The notes below the pieces were generated by a model that saw only the letters and a list, made by a program, of their open reading frames with translations, was not told where the DNA came from and made no database searches. A program made the translations under genes and the position numbers. DNA of 64,000 nt from contig OY969916.1 in NCBI GenBank assembly GCA_963704535.1, positions 2,728,001 through 2,792,000 on the forward strand. The letters are read 5' to 3'. This document shows positions 1 through 8,753 of the stretch, in pieces (position 1 is the first letter of the stretch; every line of letters begins with the position of its first letter). Origin of the DNA: G963704535 sp963704535. GTDB lineage: Bacteria; Chloroflexota; Chloroflexia; Chloroflexales; Roseiflexaceae.

Positions 1-2
1 GC

Positions 3-401
3 AAGTTTATTCTTGAGCACCCCGGCTGCATTATGGACAAGGAGCAGCGTATCCGCACGCTCTCAGCGCTCTGGATCGGCGTACCGCGGGTCGAGACCCA
101 GGCGCTCCAGTGGGCGCTGCTCATGCAGGCCAGAGAGGCGGCCGAGGCTCGCGCGGCCAAAGCTGAGGCGGACAAGGCGGCCAAGGGCAGCAAGGGCAAG
201 GCCGCCAAGCAGCCCAGGCAGGTCGCCCCGATGGAGGGCATGATCGCGATGGAGACGCCGATCATGCCCGTTTCGCCCACGATGGGGAGTGCGCTGCCGC
301 CTGCGTCTTCCACACTGCCATCGCTGGAGGATTTGCTGGCCGAGCGTGGCGCCCGGCGTGGCGCCGACGATATTGCCGCTGGTTTTGAGGGATTGGAATA
401 A
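3..401 (+). CDS. hypothetical protein, C-terminal part (5' end outside window)
   Basis: The reading frame is open from the first codon of the window, so the methionine at 33 is probably internal and the gene starts upstream. The visible 132 residues begin with an ordinary globular-looking stretch (KFILEHPGCI then MDKEQRIRTLSALWIGVPR). This gives way to an Ala/Lys/Glu-rich, probably helical or coiled-coil stretch (roughly residues 45-75) and a low-complexity Pro/Met tail. Its stop at 399-401 lies only 3 nt before the ATG of the replication-relaxation gene, so the two are likely co-transcribed. The family is not recognised. The charged tail and the position suggest a plasmid/ICE-type DNA-processing or membrane-partner protein, but that is inference only. 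Confidence 0.5.
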   Translation, partial: KFILEHPGCIMDKEQRIRTLSALWIGVPRVETQALQWALLMQAREAAEARAAKAEADKAAKGSKGKAAKQPRQVAPMEGMIAMETPIMPVSPTMGSALPPASSTLPSLEDLLAERGARRGADDIAAGFEGLE

Positions 402-404
402 TTC

Positions 405-1577
405 ATGGCCCAGCCTTACGACAACAAAGAAACTCGCCGCGCGGCGGTGGCCGCCGCAGTCGGCCAGGTGGGAACGCTGAGTTACACCCAGCGGCGTGAG
501 CTGGCGCAGCGGTTCGCCTGCTCGCCGGTCACGATCTACGACGACATGGTCCTCATTCGGAAGCCGTTCATGCCCCCAAGCGCTCCAGCGATCCTGCACC
601 TGACGGTCCCCGCAGCGCTGGCGGCCGACCGGGATCTTGCGATCCTGCGGCTCGTAGGCCGGCTGGAGTTCGTCACCACGGCCATGCTCAAGGCCCTGAT
701 TGCTCCCGACATTTCCATGCCGGCGCTGCGCGATCGGCTCAACCGGCTCTTGAAGGAGGGCCGCATCTGGCGCCAGGCCGTCACCATGGACCAAGTGCGG
801 CCGAGGGAGGCCGGTGGGCGGGTTCAGCCGCCACCCAAGGCCCCCTATGTCTACGGCCTGACACCAGAGGGCCGCGAGCTGCTGGAAATGCTCGATGTCG
901 AGAGCAGCGCGGCGGTCTACGAGGGCTTGCAGACCCGCGACCGGCGCGCCCCCAACGTCCCCCAGGCCCAGCTCAAGCACGACCTACGGGTCTCGGAGTG
1001 GTGCGCCTCGGTTATCGACGGCGCGCGGTGCTGCCCCCTGCTCGACACGATCACCTGCCAGGTTGAGTATGTGAGCGCCCGCCAGGCCGACGGCAAAGAG
1101 CAGCAGCGCATGGACGCTGTTTTGGCGCTGACCTTCAACCGTGGGCCAAAAGAAGCCGCCGCCCCGACCTGGATGCTGCCGTGGAACGCCGGCGAGGTGC
1201 CGACCGCGCAGCAACTCGTCATTCGCTACGCCCTGGAGGTCGATCGCGGCACCGAGCCGCTGAAAACCCTGCTGGCGAAGGGCCTGATGTACCGGACGCT
1301 GGCCGAGACCGGGCACTATCGGAAGACGCTGGGCGGCGAGGTGTTGCCGGTGTTCCTGGTTCCACCGGGGAAGCGCGCCGGCCAGATCGCCCGCGAGTGG
1401 CAGACGAGCTGGCCGGGTGGCCGGGGCGTGATCTCGAACTTTCTCAAAGCGGACCACCCGAAGCACGGGGCGCTGTGGGGTGAGTATTACACGATGGCGG
1501 ATGCACCCCCCAAGGTGACTCACTTGCTGGCCGGGGTGGTTCCTGACCTGGCGACCTGGGAACGGCTGGTGATCTGA
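405..1577 (+). CDS. replication-relaxation family protein (Replic_Relax-like)
   Basis: A 390-residue protein resembling the replication-relaxation family found on plasmids, ICEs and phages, whose members are thought to act in initiation or relaxation of element replication. Residues about 20-60 form a helix-turn-helix-like region (YTQRRELAQRFACSPVTIYDD). A second winged-helix-like region spans about 70-150 and ends in YVYGLTPEGRELLEML. The family hallmarks follow: LKHDLRVSEW around residue 190, and the later core ALEVDRGTEPLKTLLAK with a nearby Tyr (MYRTL). The start at 405 follows the upstream stop by 3 nt and has no strong ribosome binding site, which suggests translational coupling. Six AGCGATG repeats lie directly downstream and could be its DNA target. 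Family assignment is from motif recall, not a search. Confidence 0.7.
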   Translation: MAQPYDNKETRRAAVAAAVGQVGTLSYTQRRELAQRFACSPVTIYDDMVLIRKPFMPPSAPAILHLTVPAALAADRDLAILRLVGRLEFVTTAMLKALIAPDISMPALRDRLNRLLKEGRIWRQAVTMDQVRPREAGGRVQPPPKAPYVYGLTPEGRELLEMLDVESSAAVYEGLQTRDRRAPNVPQAQLKHDLRVSEWCASVIDGARCCPLLDTITCQVEYVSARQADGKEQQRMDAVLALTFNRGPKEAAAPTWMLPWNAGEVPTAQQLVIRYALEVDRGTEPLKTLLAKGLMYRTLAETGHYRKTLGGEVLPVFLVPPGKRAGQIAREWQTSWPGGRGVISNFLKADHPKHGALWGEYYTMADAPPKVTHLLAGVVPDLATWERLVI

Positions 1578-1580
1578 GGG

Positions 1581-1676
1581 AGCGATGAGCAGCGAGCGAT
1601 GGAGGCACCCGAAGGGGCCAGCGATGGAGCAGAGCGATGCACTCGACCAATGGGGGGAGCGATGGGGGGAGCGATG
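1581..1676 (+). repeat. six AGCGATG iterons in three paired units
   Basis: AGCGATG occurs at 1581, 1595, 1620, 1633, 1658 and 1670. The spacings of 14, 25, 13, 25 and 12 nt mean it is arranged as three pairs repeating about every 38 bp. The array begins 4 nt after the replication-relaxation stop codon. Several small overlapping open frames cross it, but their translations are repetitive and unlike proteins. Iterons next to a replication gene are a classic origin or initiator-binding arrangement; that function is inferred here. Confidence 0.6.
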
Positions 1677-2286
1677 GGCGTCCGATGGCATGCGAGGGCG
1701 GGCCGACGCTGGGCATCTCCAAGCGGGGAGAGCCGCCGACATCTTTACCTGTCGCGCCCTCCGAACGCAGCCGCAGCGCCCAAATCAGTCCCCGCAGCTC
1801 GGTGCTCGCCCAGCTCGCCGTCGATCGCCGACGCCCACCATCGCCACCGACCCGGCCCGCGCCACGACGCAGCGAAGCTCAATAAATCACAATGCGAAGG
1901 CAATGCAACTCAATGGGCCACACGGCGAAGGCAACGCAACTCAATGAATTTCATCGCGGGGCCGTGCTCCGGGCGACCACTGTGGAGGTGGCAGAAGCAG
2001 GAGACAGGGAGATGCTGGATCGCGAGGAGTGGGGGTGTGTGAGGAGCCGACGATCGTGCGGGTGGAGCAGGATCTAGGGGGTGTGCGACGGTCGGGGTGC
2101 CGGATTGTGTGTATGGGTGCCAGTCGGCAGACAAAGAGACGAGAGCGCAGGAACGCCTTCCCGCAGTGGTCAGGATCGCGAGGGGGGTGAACGCGGTTGC
2201 TCCCCTCGTCGGCGAAGTAGTAGTGCGGGAATGCCTTCCCGTAGTCATCAGGAGCGTGAGGGGGGTGAACGCGGTTGCTCCCCTCT
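1677..2286. repeat. non-coding repeat-rich interval
   Basis: No convincing gene is seen. The interval holds a near-duplicate CGAAGGCAAtGCAACTCAATG-type segment around 1895-1947. It also holds two copies of a 61-bp direct repeat at 2147-2207 and 2225-2285 (78-bp period). Each 61-bp copy ends in a GAGGGG...CCCCTC inverted arm. A third partial copy of its 5' part (TTCCCGCAGTGG) recurs near 2469-2480. Short open frames here run through the repeats in all phases and are considered shadows. Confidence 0.55.
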
Positions 2287-2433
2287 GTACTGTTTCCCGT
2301 GTTCAGCACCTCGCAGTTTACCTACCTCGTGTCCTGCACCTGCTCCATACATCCGCTCCCAGCGAACGAAAACGCTACGCACATAGGTCACGAGGTTAGT
2401 AAGTCAAGAGGTGCTGAACACGGGAAACAGTAC
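2287..2433. repeat. perfect 26-bp inverted repeat flanking 95 bp
   Basis: The arm at 2287-2312 (starting GTACTGTTTCCCG) is the exact reverse complement of 2408-2433. The 95-bp spacer shows no gene. The right arm overlaps a possible upstream ATG (2411) of the YdjM-like gene, arguing that translation starts further in. The arms could be the ends of a MITE, a site for a recombinase, or a large transcript hairpin. Confidence 0.75.
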
Positions 2434-2464
2434 ACCCTCGGCGAAACAAGAACAGCACGGGAAG

Positions 2465-3148
2465 ATGTTCCCGCAGTGGGGTGATAGCTTGAGCAGTTAC
2501 GGAACTCACCTGTTGATAGGCGGTGTTGGCGGCCTGGCGCTGACCCGCGTGCTCCCGGCCGGCAGCCTTTTTGGCATCTCGCCGCTCTGGGCCGAGATCG
2601 CCCTCATCGGCGGCTCGGCCGTGCTGGCGAGCTGGCCCGACATCGACGAGCCGGGCTCGTGGATCAGCAGGCGCGTGCGCCTGGCGGTCGTCCTGGTCTG
2701 CACGGCGATCGGCGGCCTCGTCGGCTACGCCCTCGCCCCACGGGTGGGGATGCAGCCACTTACGGTCGCGCTGATCGGCATGCTGCTGGGGGTGGGCCTG
2801 ATCGGGCCGATCCTGGGCTTCCTGCTATTGCGGCTCATCCGGCGTGCGACCGGCGGCCACCGGCGGCTGACCCATAGTCTGCTCCTCGGCGGCGCCCTGG
2901 CCGCGCTGGCGCTCATCTTGTGGCGGGCGCGGATGCCCAGCGCCGCGCTCGTGCCGGCAGTGCTGGCGTGGGGCCAGCTTCTACATCTTTTGGGAGATCT
3001 CGTCACCATAAAGGGCGTCCCGGTCCTGTGGCCGATTTCGGCGCGGGATATTCGCTTGCTGCCGGCGCCGCTGGCACGCCGGGGCGAGGCGATCGTCGGC
3101 ACCCTGGCGCTGTTCGCTGGCTACCTACTCATTCGAGGAGACTTCTAA
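2465..3148 (+). CDS. YdjM-like membrane-bound metal-dependent hydrolase
   Basis: This looks like the YdjM/LexA-regulated membrane hydrolase family. Signature residues are visible in order: THLLIGG (His near the N-terminus), WPDIDEPGS (acidic metal ligands), GGHRRLTHSLL, and HLLGDLVTIKGVPVLWPI near the C-terminus. Four to five hydrophobic segments indicate an inner-membrane protein. The exact substrate is unknown for the family. The most upstream ATG (2411) overlaps an inverted-repeat arm. ATG 2465 or, better by homology and by the GGGGTG upstream, TTG 2489 (MSSYGTHLLIGG) are likelier starts. The stop overlaps the next start as TAATG, so the two genes are coupled. Confidence 0.75.
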   Translation: MFPQWGDSLSSYGTHLLIGGVGGLALTRVLPAGSLFGISPLWAEIALIGGSAVLASWPDIDEPGSWISRRVRLAVVLVCTAIGGLVGYALAPRVGMQPLTVALIGMLLGVGLIGPILGFLLLRLIRRATGGHRRLTHSLLLGGALAALALILWRARMPSAALVPAVLAWGQLLHLLGDLVTIKGVPVLWPISARDIRLLPAPLARRGEAIVGTLALFAGYLLIRGDF

Positions 3149-4035
3149 TGGATAAGCGTTTTTGGTGTCTGTCTTGCGAAATACCGCGCCCGTTCCTGGA
3201 CCTGGCCGGCGCGGAGCAGCATCTTGCCGGCGCGCATGGCGTGGCGCTCGCGGGAGCGATCCCCATCGAGCGGCTACGCGCCGATGGCGCTCACGTCGCC
3301 TGCATGCAGCTCGCCGACGGGCGGCCTGTGCTGCGGATGCACACTGTACGCAAACGCGCGTTTGCGTACACGCCGGCAGAACTCGCGGGCGGGCGGGTGG
3401 CGCAGCCAGGGGTCGAGGTGCTGGAGGTTTCTGGTGTCGACGTCTGCTACGATCGCGGCCTGGATCTCTTCCACCTGATAGACGGCGATCGGGTGCTGTG
3501 CGCCGCAGCGCTGGCCCCATCGCTCGACGACAGCCGCTCCACCTATCCGCCCCTGCTCTGGTCCTGGCTGACCTGCGCGGCCTGCGCGAGTGCGGCGACC
3601 CTGGCCGGGCAGGCAGCCTGGCGCGGGGCGACGGTCAGCGAGGCGGCGGCGACGATCTGGTCGGCACGTTCCGCGGCTGCCTTCTGGTACGCGCTCGCGC
3701 TCTACGAGGAGCTGGCGCGGACGGCAGAGGTTGGGTATAGGGTCGCGGTGCGCGTCCTGCGCGATGGGGTGGCCGTCGCCGTGTGGGAGGCCAAAGCCGA
3801 CTGGCAGCGCGGCGTGATCGTCGACTCCGACCCGGTGGGCGTGCCGCATACGCTGGCGATCTCCGGCTGGGGGTTCGTGGACGACGCGGTCTGCCTGACG
3901 CTCGACGACAGCGATGTGCTGACGGCCGAGCGGGCTGCTAGGGATGCTGCGGCGCTGCTGGCGCTCCTGGAGGGGGAGGCTGTGATCAAATTGCTTCCAA
4001 ACCGACCCCGACTGCGGCCTGAGCTTGTGGCATGA
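3148..4035 (+). CDS. hypothetical protein with N-terminal C2H2-like zinc finger
   Basis: A 295-residue protein of unknown function. Residues 7-30 carry CLSC followed by HLAGAH, a CxxC...HxxxxH zinc-binding pattern. An LADGRPVLRMHTVR segment follows at about residues 55-70. The protein encoded at 29173-29748 has the same layout (CLCC, HLRTQH, LADGTPVVRRTPTIR), so the two are probably distant paralogues. The middle is Ala-rich and helical. The longer frame starting at 2920 is rejected because it would overlap YdjM by 228 bp; ATG 3148 overlaps the YdjM stop. A 26-bp palindromic repeat is embedded in the frame at 3345-3370, encoding VRKRAFAY, as if inserted into the protein. Confidence 0.6.
   Translation: MDKRFWCLSCEIPRPFLDLAGAEQHLAGAHGVALAGAIPIERLRADGAHVACMQLADGRPVLRMHTVRKRAFAYTPAELAGGRVAQPGVEVLEVSGVDVCYDRGLDLFHLIDGDRVLCAAALAPSLDDSRSTYPPLLWSWLTCAACASAATLAGQAAWRGATVSEAAATIWSARSAAAFWYALALYEELARTAEVGYRVAVRVLRDGVAVAVWEAKADWQRGVIVDSDPVGVPHTLAISGWGFVDDAVCLTLDDSDVLTAERAARDAAALLALLEGEAVIKLLPNRPRLRPELVA
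3345..3370. repeat. 26-bp perfect palindrome, copy 1
   Basis: TGTACGCAAACGC is followed immediately by its exact reverse complement. The same 26-bp core recurs at 24431-24456 inside a longer 36-bp palindrome. This copy lies inside a coding region without breaking the frame. Confidence 0.85.
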
Positions 4036-4182
4036 TCGTGGGACTGTGCGAAACCTTTCCTGAGCTGCTGTGATGCTGTGATGACTGTAGGAATGTATTC
4101 CCGCGCTGCGGACCCGATGGCGTCGATCGATGGCTTCTGACTGCTGGCGCTCGACGGCGGCTCGCCGGTCAGAGGTGAAAGA

Positions 4183-4764
4183 GTGGATCTAGGGAGCGAT
4201 GCGGCGATCGGCCGGGCGCTGATCGTCGCCATCGCCGAGCACGCTGGGGTTGCGGCCGAGCTGGTCGCGCGCCCGCTGTTCGGCGTAGCGCTCGCGCTGC
4301 CAGAGCACGCGAACGCGCTGGAGGTGGCGCGGGCTCTGGACGCCGAGCAGGTCACGGCTGGCTACCTCGACCACCAGGGGCGGGCCTGCGTGGCGCTGCC
4401 GGCGCAGGTGGCCCACGTCGAGCAGACCGCCCACGCAGTTGCGAAGGTGCTGCACCTGCTTCTGGAGATCCACACCGGCTTCATCAACGCGCAGAGTGAC
4501 GTCTGCCCCCTGCCCGATATGGCTGGCCTGGATGCCGAGACGGCAGCGAACGAGCTGTTAGGTGCGATCGGCACCTTCAGCGCCGCGCTCGCCGACTGGC
4601 GGCGGGTGCAGGGCGCGCCGAATGAGCTGCGTGGGGTTGTCGCCGAGGGAATGACCCTTATCCGCGAGCTGCTGCACGATGACCCTGATCGTCTGGAAGA
4701 CGCCGGCGATGGTCTGGCCGGCGCCCCATCCTTGTTGAGGAACCCATGCTTGATCAACGACTGA
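4183..4764 (+). CDS. hypothetical protein
   Basis: A 193-residue protein starting at GTG 4183 with AGAGGTG as the ribosome binding site. The sequence is acidic and Ala/Leu-rich, with predicted helices throughout (for example HVEQTAHAVAKVLHLLLEIHTG around residues 78-99). It has no cysteine motif, signal peptide or membrane segment. It overlaps the following methyltransferase by 19 bp, so it is part of the methyltransferase operon. No family is recognised. The 147 bp before it (4036-4182) hold no gene. Confidence 0.55.
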   Translation: MDLGSDAAIGRALIVAIAEHAGVAAELVARPLFGVALALPEHANALEVARALDAEQVTAGYLDHQGRACVALPAQVAHVEQTAHAVAKVLHLLLEIHTGFINAQSDVCPLPDMAGLDAETAANELLGAIGTFSAALADWRRVQGAPNELRGVVAEGMTLIRELLHDDPDRLEDAGDGLAGAPSLLRNPCLIND

Positions 4765-5615
4765 CGACCCGAACGATGGAATTGGCTGGCGACACTTCGC
4801 CCTGGTCCCTGATCCACGGCGAGGCGCTGGATGTGTTGCGCACGATCCCGGATGCCTATGTTGACGCGCTGATCACTGACGAGCCCTACTCATCGGGCGG
4901 GATTATGCGCAGCGACCGCATGGCCGCGCCGGGCGACAAGTACAGCCCGACGATGGTGTACCCGACTTTCTCCGGCGACAACCGCGATGCCCGTTCCTGG
5001 GCCTACTGGTGTGTGCTCTGGTTCTCCGAGTGCGTGCGGATTGTCAAGCCAGGTGGGTATCTCATGATGTTCGCCGACTGGCGCCAGTTGCCGTTAGCCA
5101 CCGATGTTTTTCAATCGGGTGGTGGATTGTGGCGTGGGATCATCCCGTGGGACAAGGGGCCGACCGCTCGCGCGCCGCATACCGGCTACGCGCAACATCA
5201 GTGCGAATACATCGTGTGGGGAACGGTCGGCCAGCTTGAGAGTGCTGATGGGCGCGGCCCGTTTCCGGGCTCCTACACCGTCCCGGTAGACCCACAGGAG
5301 AAAGAGCACCTGACCGGCAAACCCGTCGAGTTGATGCGCAAACTGGCGCGCATGGTCCCGGAGGGCGGGGTGATCCTCGACCCGTTCGCCGGCAGCTCCT
5401 CGACTGGCATAGGCGCGCTGCTGGAGGGGCGGCGCTTTCTGGGCATCGAGCGCGAGGCACACTATATCGACGTTTCCCGCCCTCGTCTGGAGCGGGCGGC
5501 GGCATACCTGGCTACCCGCGAGCGGCGAGGGGCGCGAGCGGGCCTGCCTGACGCCGACCAGCACGAGAGAGGCGGCGGCATCTGGCGATGGGGAAGCGCA
5601 CCATGCGATACTTGA
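4746..5615 (+). CDS. site-specific DNA N4/N6 methyltransferase, beta-type order
   Basis: A DNA amino-methyltransferase of the N6_N4_Mtase type that transfers methyl from S-adenosylmethionine to adenine N6 or cytosine N4. Catalytic motif IV reads TDEPYSSGG (residues about 43-51) in place of the usual (D/S)PPY; the Asp, second Pro and Tyr remain. The SAM-binding motif DPFAGSSSTG with following GIERE lies near residues 212-235, so the catalytic-before-SAM order is that of the beta group. Length (289 residues) is typical. No partner endonuclease is adjacent, so an orphan or anti-restriction role is likely. It overlaps both neighbours, supporting an operon. The C-terminal 30 residues are low complexity. 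Confidence 0.85.
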   Translation: MLDQRLTTRTMELAGDTSPWSLIHGEALDVLRTIPDAYVDALITDEPYSSGGIMRSDRMAAPGDKYSPTMVYPTFSGDNRDARSWAYWCVLWFSECVRIVKPGGYLMMFADWRQLPLATDVFQSGGGLWRGIIPWDKGPTARAPHTGYAQHQCEYIVWGTVGQLESADGRGPFPGSYTVPVDPQEKEHLTGKPVELMRKLARMVPEGGVILDPFAGSSSTGIGALLEGRRFLGIEREAHYIDVSRPRLERAAAYLATRERRGARAGLPDADQHERGGGIWRWGSAPCDT

Positions 5616-7057
5616 GCGTGTGCAGTGGCATCGAGGCTGCCTCCGTCGCCTGGCACGATCTCGGCTGGACGCCCGTGGCGTTCGCGGAGATCGAGCCGTT
5701 CGCTGCGGCGGTCCTGTCGGCCCGTTTCCCTGGCGTGCCCAACCTGGGCGATATGACCCGCCTGACGGCCGCGCAGCTCGCTGAACTCGGTGGCGTGGAT
5801 GTGCTGGTCGGCGGAACACCATGCCAGCCGTTCTCCTCGGCCGGACGGCGCGCAGGGTTTGCCGATGCGCGCAGCAAGCTGACGCTGGACTTCTGCCGCC
5901 TGGCCGATGAGCTGCACGTTGGGCAACTGCTCTGGGAGAACGTGCCGGGCGTGCTCTGGCATGATCAGGGCCGCACGTTTGCCCATGTTCTGTCGCTACT
6001 GAGTGGGGCCGAGATTACCGCGCCGCCCTCTGGCTGGCAGAGTGGTGGCGCCGCGTGGGGACCAAAACGGGCCTTGATCTGGCGCGTGCTGGACGCGCAG
6101 TATTTCGGGGTGCCACAGCGCCGCCGGCGCGTGTTCCTCTACGCAGTTGCCACCGACCTCTGGCGTGTACCCTTCGGCGCACTCTGGGCGGCAGATGCGG
6201 CCTGCGACCCAAGAGGGATGGTTGGGATGTCGCTGCGCCTGGAGCAGATTTGCTCGGCCCTTTCGCTCCCCGGCTGGAGGCGCACGCGGCGCTTCGCGCG
6301 GGCTATGGCCCAGCGCGGGGAATGTGTCACGCTGGTGCTGCCGGAAACTCCCATGCCCGATGCCGTGATTCCGTCGTCGCTCACGGATGTGGTCGAGCCA
6401 TGGGGGCCGCACCTGGCCCGCTACCAGCTCGCACCCAGCACCTGCCGAAGTATCCTCACACGAGCCGGGCAGCGGCGGCGGTCTCTTCCGGCGGTGCTAC
6501 GCGCGGCGCTGATGCAGATTGCAGATGGTGAGATCGGTGAGAGCGTTCACTCTCGATGCGACCGCCAGATCGTCACGAGTTTGTGTGCCAGCTTTGGAAT
6601 AGGTGGGCCGGACCTGGCCCACGCGCAGGCAGGATGGCTGATTGCACAGGAAGTGAGCGCCTTCAAACCATCGCACTTTACCCGTGGGAAGGATGGCGCG
6701 CCCTCTGAGGTTGTTCCACCGCTCTCGGCCGATGCCAACCTCGGCGACCAGGACATCTACATTTTCGAGACGCGCCTCGCTCGCAACGGCCGCGGCAAGC
6801 CCGCGCCGATCGTGCCGGCTCTGCGTGCTCAGAATGGCGATCATGGCACAGGTGACGGCGCTCCGATCCTGCTTGTGCCGCTTGAGTGGGGGTCTTCCCA
6901 CCCGGACGCGCCGCATATCGTGCGGCGGCTGACCCCGCTGGAATGGGAGCGGCTGCAAGGATTTCCTGACCACTGGAGCCGCATCCCCTATCGCGGACGG
7001 GATGCTGCGGATCGCCCGCGCTACCGGGCGCTGGGCAACACCATGGCCGTCCCCTGC
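5603..7057 (+). pseudogene. DNA cytosine-5 methyltransferase, 5' part (interrupted by IS110)
   Basis: A C5-cytosine methyltransferase whose motifs are in canonical order. Motif I is SVCSGIEAASVAW at the N-terminus. The catalytic Cys lies in GGTPCQPFSSAG. ENVPGV is motif VI, YFGVPQRRRRVF is motif VIII, RLTPLEWERLQGFPD is motif IX, and ALGNTMAVPC begins motif X. After Cys 7055-7057 the frame runs 42 unrelated codons into the IS110 left end. The missing tail MRWLGRRIDRI is found in frame immediately after the IS at 8754. The start is placed at ATG 5603 (MRYLSVCSGIEA) rather than 5588, because family members begin this way. Without the IS the product would be about 526 residues. The present product loses only the last helix, so partial activity is possible. 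Confidence 0.85.
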
Positions 7058-7336
7058 ATCCAACCATCACGGCGGGTCGTGACTCCCCACCAGAGAAACC
7101 CCCTTGACATGCCCCACCCATCCGCCTGTATCATTATCATACGACCAGCAGCAACAGACCGTCAAGCGCACTGGAGCGATTGAGCCCATGCTGCATCCTG
7201 GTTCCCACGCATCGGTGACTCCATCACTGGTGGCGGTTGTGGCGCCTGCTGCGACCGACCCCGTTCAGGAAGCTACTCTCATCAGGTGCGGGGGCTGGTC
7301 GCAGTCTCTTCCATCACCTTGTTGCAGGAGGTTGCT
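7058..7336 (+). ncRNA. candidate bridge-RNA region in IS110 left end
   Basis: IS110-group elements encode a structured bridge RNA in the non-coding left end upstream of the recombinase, and this element has 279 non-coding bases there. A TTGACA at about 7104 could serve as a promoter element. TGCGGGGG at 7287-7294 can pair (with one G-U) to the CCCCTGCA of the actual insertion site, so it is a candidate target guide. No fold was computed, so boundaries and structure are uncertain. Confidence 0.35.
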
Positions 7337-8741
7337 ATGCCCCACACTCGTCGCACACCCAAGACCCTCCACTTGGACGGCTTGCCGACCATCCACCCCA
7401 ATGCCGCTGGGATGGATATTGGTGCCAATGAGATCGTCGTTGCGGTGCCGCCTTCTCGCGATGTTGAGCCTGTGCGTGTGTTCCGCACCTTTACCCCCGA
7501 CTTGCTGGCGCTGGTCACCTGGCTGGTGAGCTGCGGCATCGATACCGTCGCCCTCGAGTTCAACCCGGGTCTATTGGGTGCCGATCTACGAATTGCTGGA
7601 ACAGCACGGTATCACTCCCTATCTGGTCAACGCTCGCCCTGTCAAGACCGTCCCCGGACGCAAGAGCGACTGGAATGATGCGCAATGGTTGCAGAAATTG
7701 CACGCCCTTGGCTTGCTGCAAGCCTCGTTTCGCCCCGACGCCGAGATTAGCGCGTTACGCATCCTGGTACGCTATCGCGCCGAACTCATCCAACATCGGG
7801 CGCCGCATATTCTGCACATGCAGCGGGCGTTGCAGCAGATGAACATCCAACTGGAGCGCGTCCTGAGCGATATCATGGGCACGACCGGCCAAGCGATCAT
7901 CCGCGCGATCGTTGATGGCGAGCGTGACCCAGTCACACTGGCTCAGAAGCGCAACCCAGCCTGCAAGTCCAGCACCGAGACGATTGCTAAAGCGCTGACT
8001 GGGACCTGGAAAGATGAGCTGATCTTTGTTCTCCAACAAGCTCTGGTCATCTATGATGTGTACACCGCACAGATTGCGGTCTGTGATGGCGAGGTGGAGC
8101 GGTATTTGCAGCGGATGGAGGCGCGCAGTGGCGACCCACAGGCGCCCTTGCCCGACCTGCCACCAGCCAAACGCAACTCGAAGACCAAGAATGCGCCACC
8201 GGCACCGACACGGGCGCAGTATGCACGCATCCTGGGGGTCGATCTGGTGGCAGTGATGGGCCTCTCAGCCTCCAGTGTGCAAACGATCATCAGCGAGATT
8301 GGCACCGATATGGAGCGCTTCCCGACCGTCAAGCACTTCTGTGCCTGGCTGGGACTCGCACCACGCAACGACATTTCGGGAGGGAAGGTGCTACGCTCAC
8401 GCACGCTCAAGGTGGTCAATCGAGCGACCCAAGCGTTTCGACAAGCAGCGCAATCGGTGTCGCGATCCGATTCGGCGATTGGCGCCTACTATCGGGCGAT
8501 GCGAGCGCGCAAAGGGCCGCAACAGGCCACGGTTGCCACAGCCCACAAGATTGCGCGGATCGTCTACCACCTGCTGAAATACGGGGAAGCCTATGAAGCG
8601 GAAAGTGCCGAGGCGTATGAGCAGAAACGTCAGGAGCGCGTGCTGCGCCAGTTGACGCGCCGAGCAGAGAAGCTGGGCTATACCCTCACACCTGCCGCCA
8701 CGAAGCAACCAGCCGGTGCAACCGAACCCGTACCAAGCTAG
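7337..8741 (+). pseudogene. IS110-family transposase/recombinase (1-nt frameshift)
   Basis: This is a DEDD/RuvC-type recombinase with a C-terminal serine domain. Start ATG 7337 follows a good GCAGGAGG ribosome binding site. The N-terminal domain shows GMDIGANEIVVAV (first Asp), VALE (Glu), and GRKSDWNDAQWLQKL (last acidic pair). The C-terminal transposase_20 region has ILGVDLVAVMGLS, FCAWLGLAPRNDISGGKV (candidate catalytic Ser) and the Arg/Lys-rich tail. One extra T around 7558-7560 shifts the frame; deleting it gives ALESTRVYWVPIYELLEQ, the expected family sequence. The break inactivates the enzyme unless it is a sequencing error. The downstream frame alone is open from 7578. Confidence 0.8.
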
Positions 8742-8753
8742 GGGTTTCTCAGG

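Larger units (their letters stand above)
7058..8753 (+). mobile_element. IS110-family insertion sequence
   Basis: The boundaries come from the reconstructed methyltransferase: left flank CCCCTGC ends at 7057 and right flank ATGCGCTGG resumes at 8754, giving a 1,696-bp insert. Both junctions show an AT dinucleotide (7058-7059 and 8754-8755), compatible with a shared recombination core; there is no other target duplication and no terminal inverted repeat. A subterminal inverted pair GAGAAACCCC/GGGGTTTCTC occurs near 7094-7103 and 8741-8750. The element has a long (279-bp) non-coding left end and only 12 bp after the transposase stop, the layout of the IS110 group. Confidence 0.85.

Noticed and set aside
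63..980. Long minus-strand open frames opposite real genes (63-980, 984-1742, 13909-15480, 15667-17310, 20166-21257, 40286-41707)
   Set aside because: They are antisense to genes with clear domains, have Arg/Gly/His-rich composition typical of high-GC shadow frames, and lack motifs or start signals.
1585..2399. Several overlapping small open frames (60-147 codons)
   Set aside because: They read through iterons and direct repeats in all phases, with low-complexity translations and no ribosome binding sites.
2920..3147. Longer start for the zinc-finger protein
   Set aside because: It would overlap 228 bp of the YdjM-like gene in another frame, and the extra residues are low complexity. ATG 3148 in a TAATG overlap fits better.
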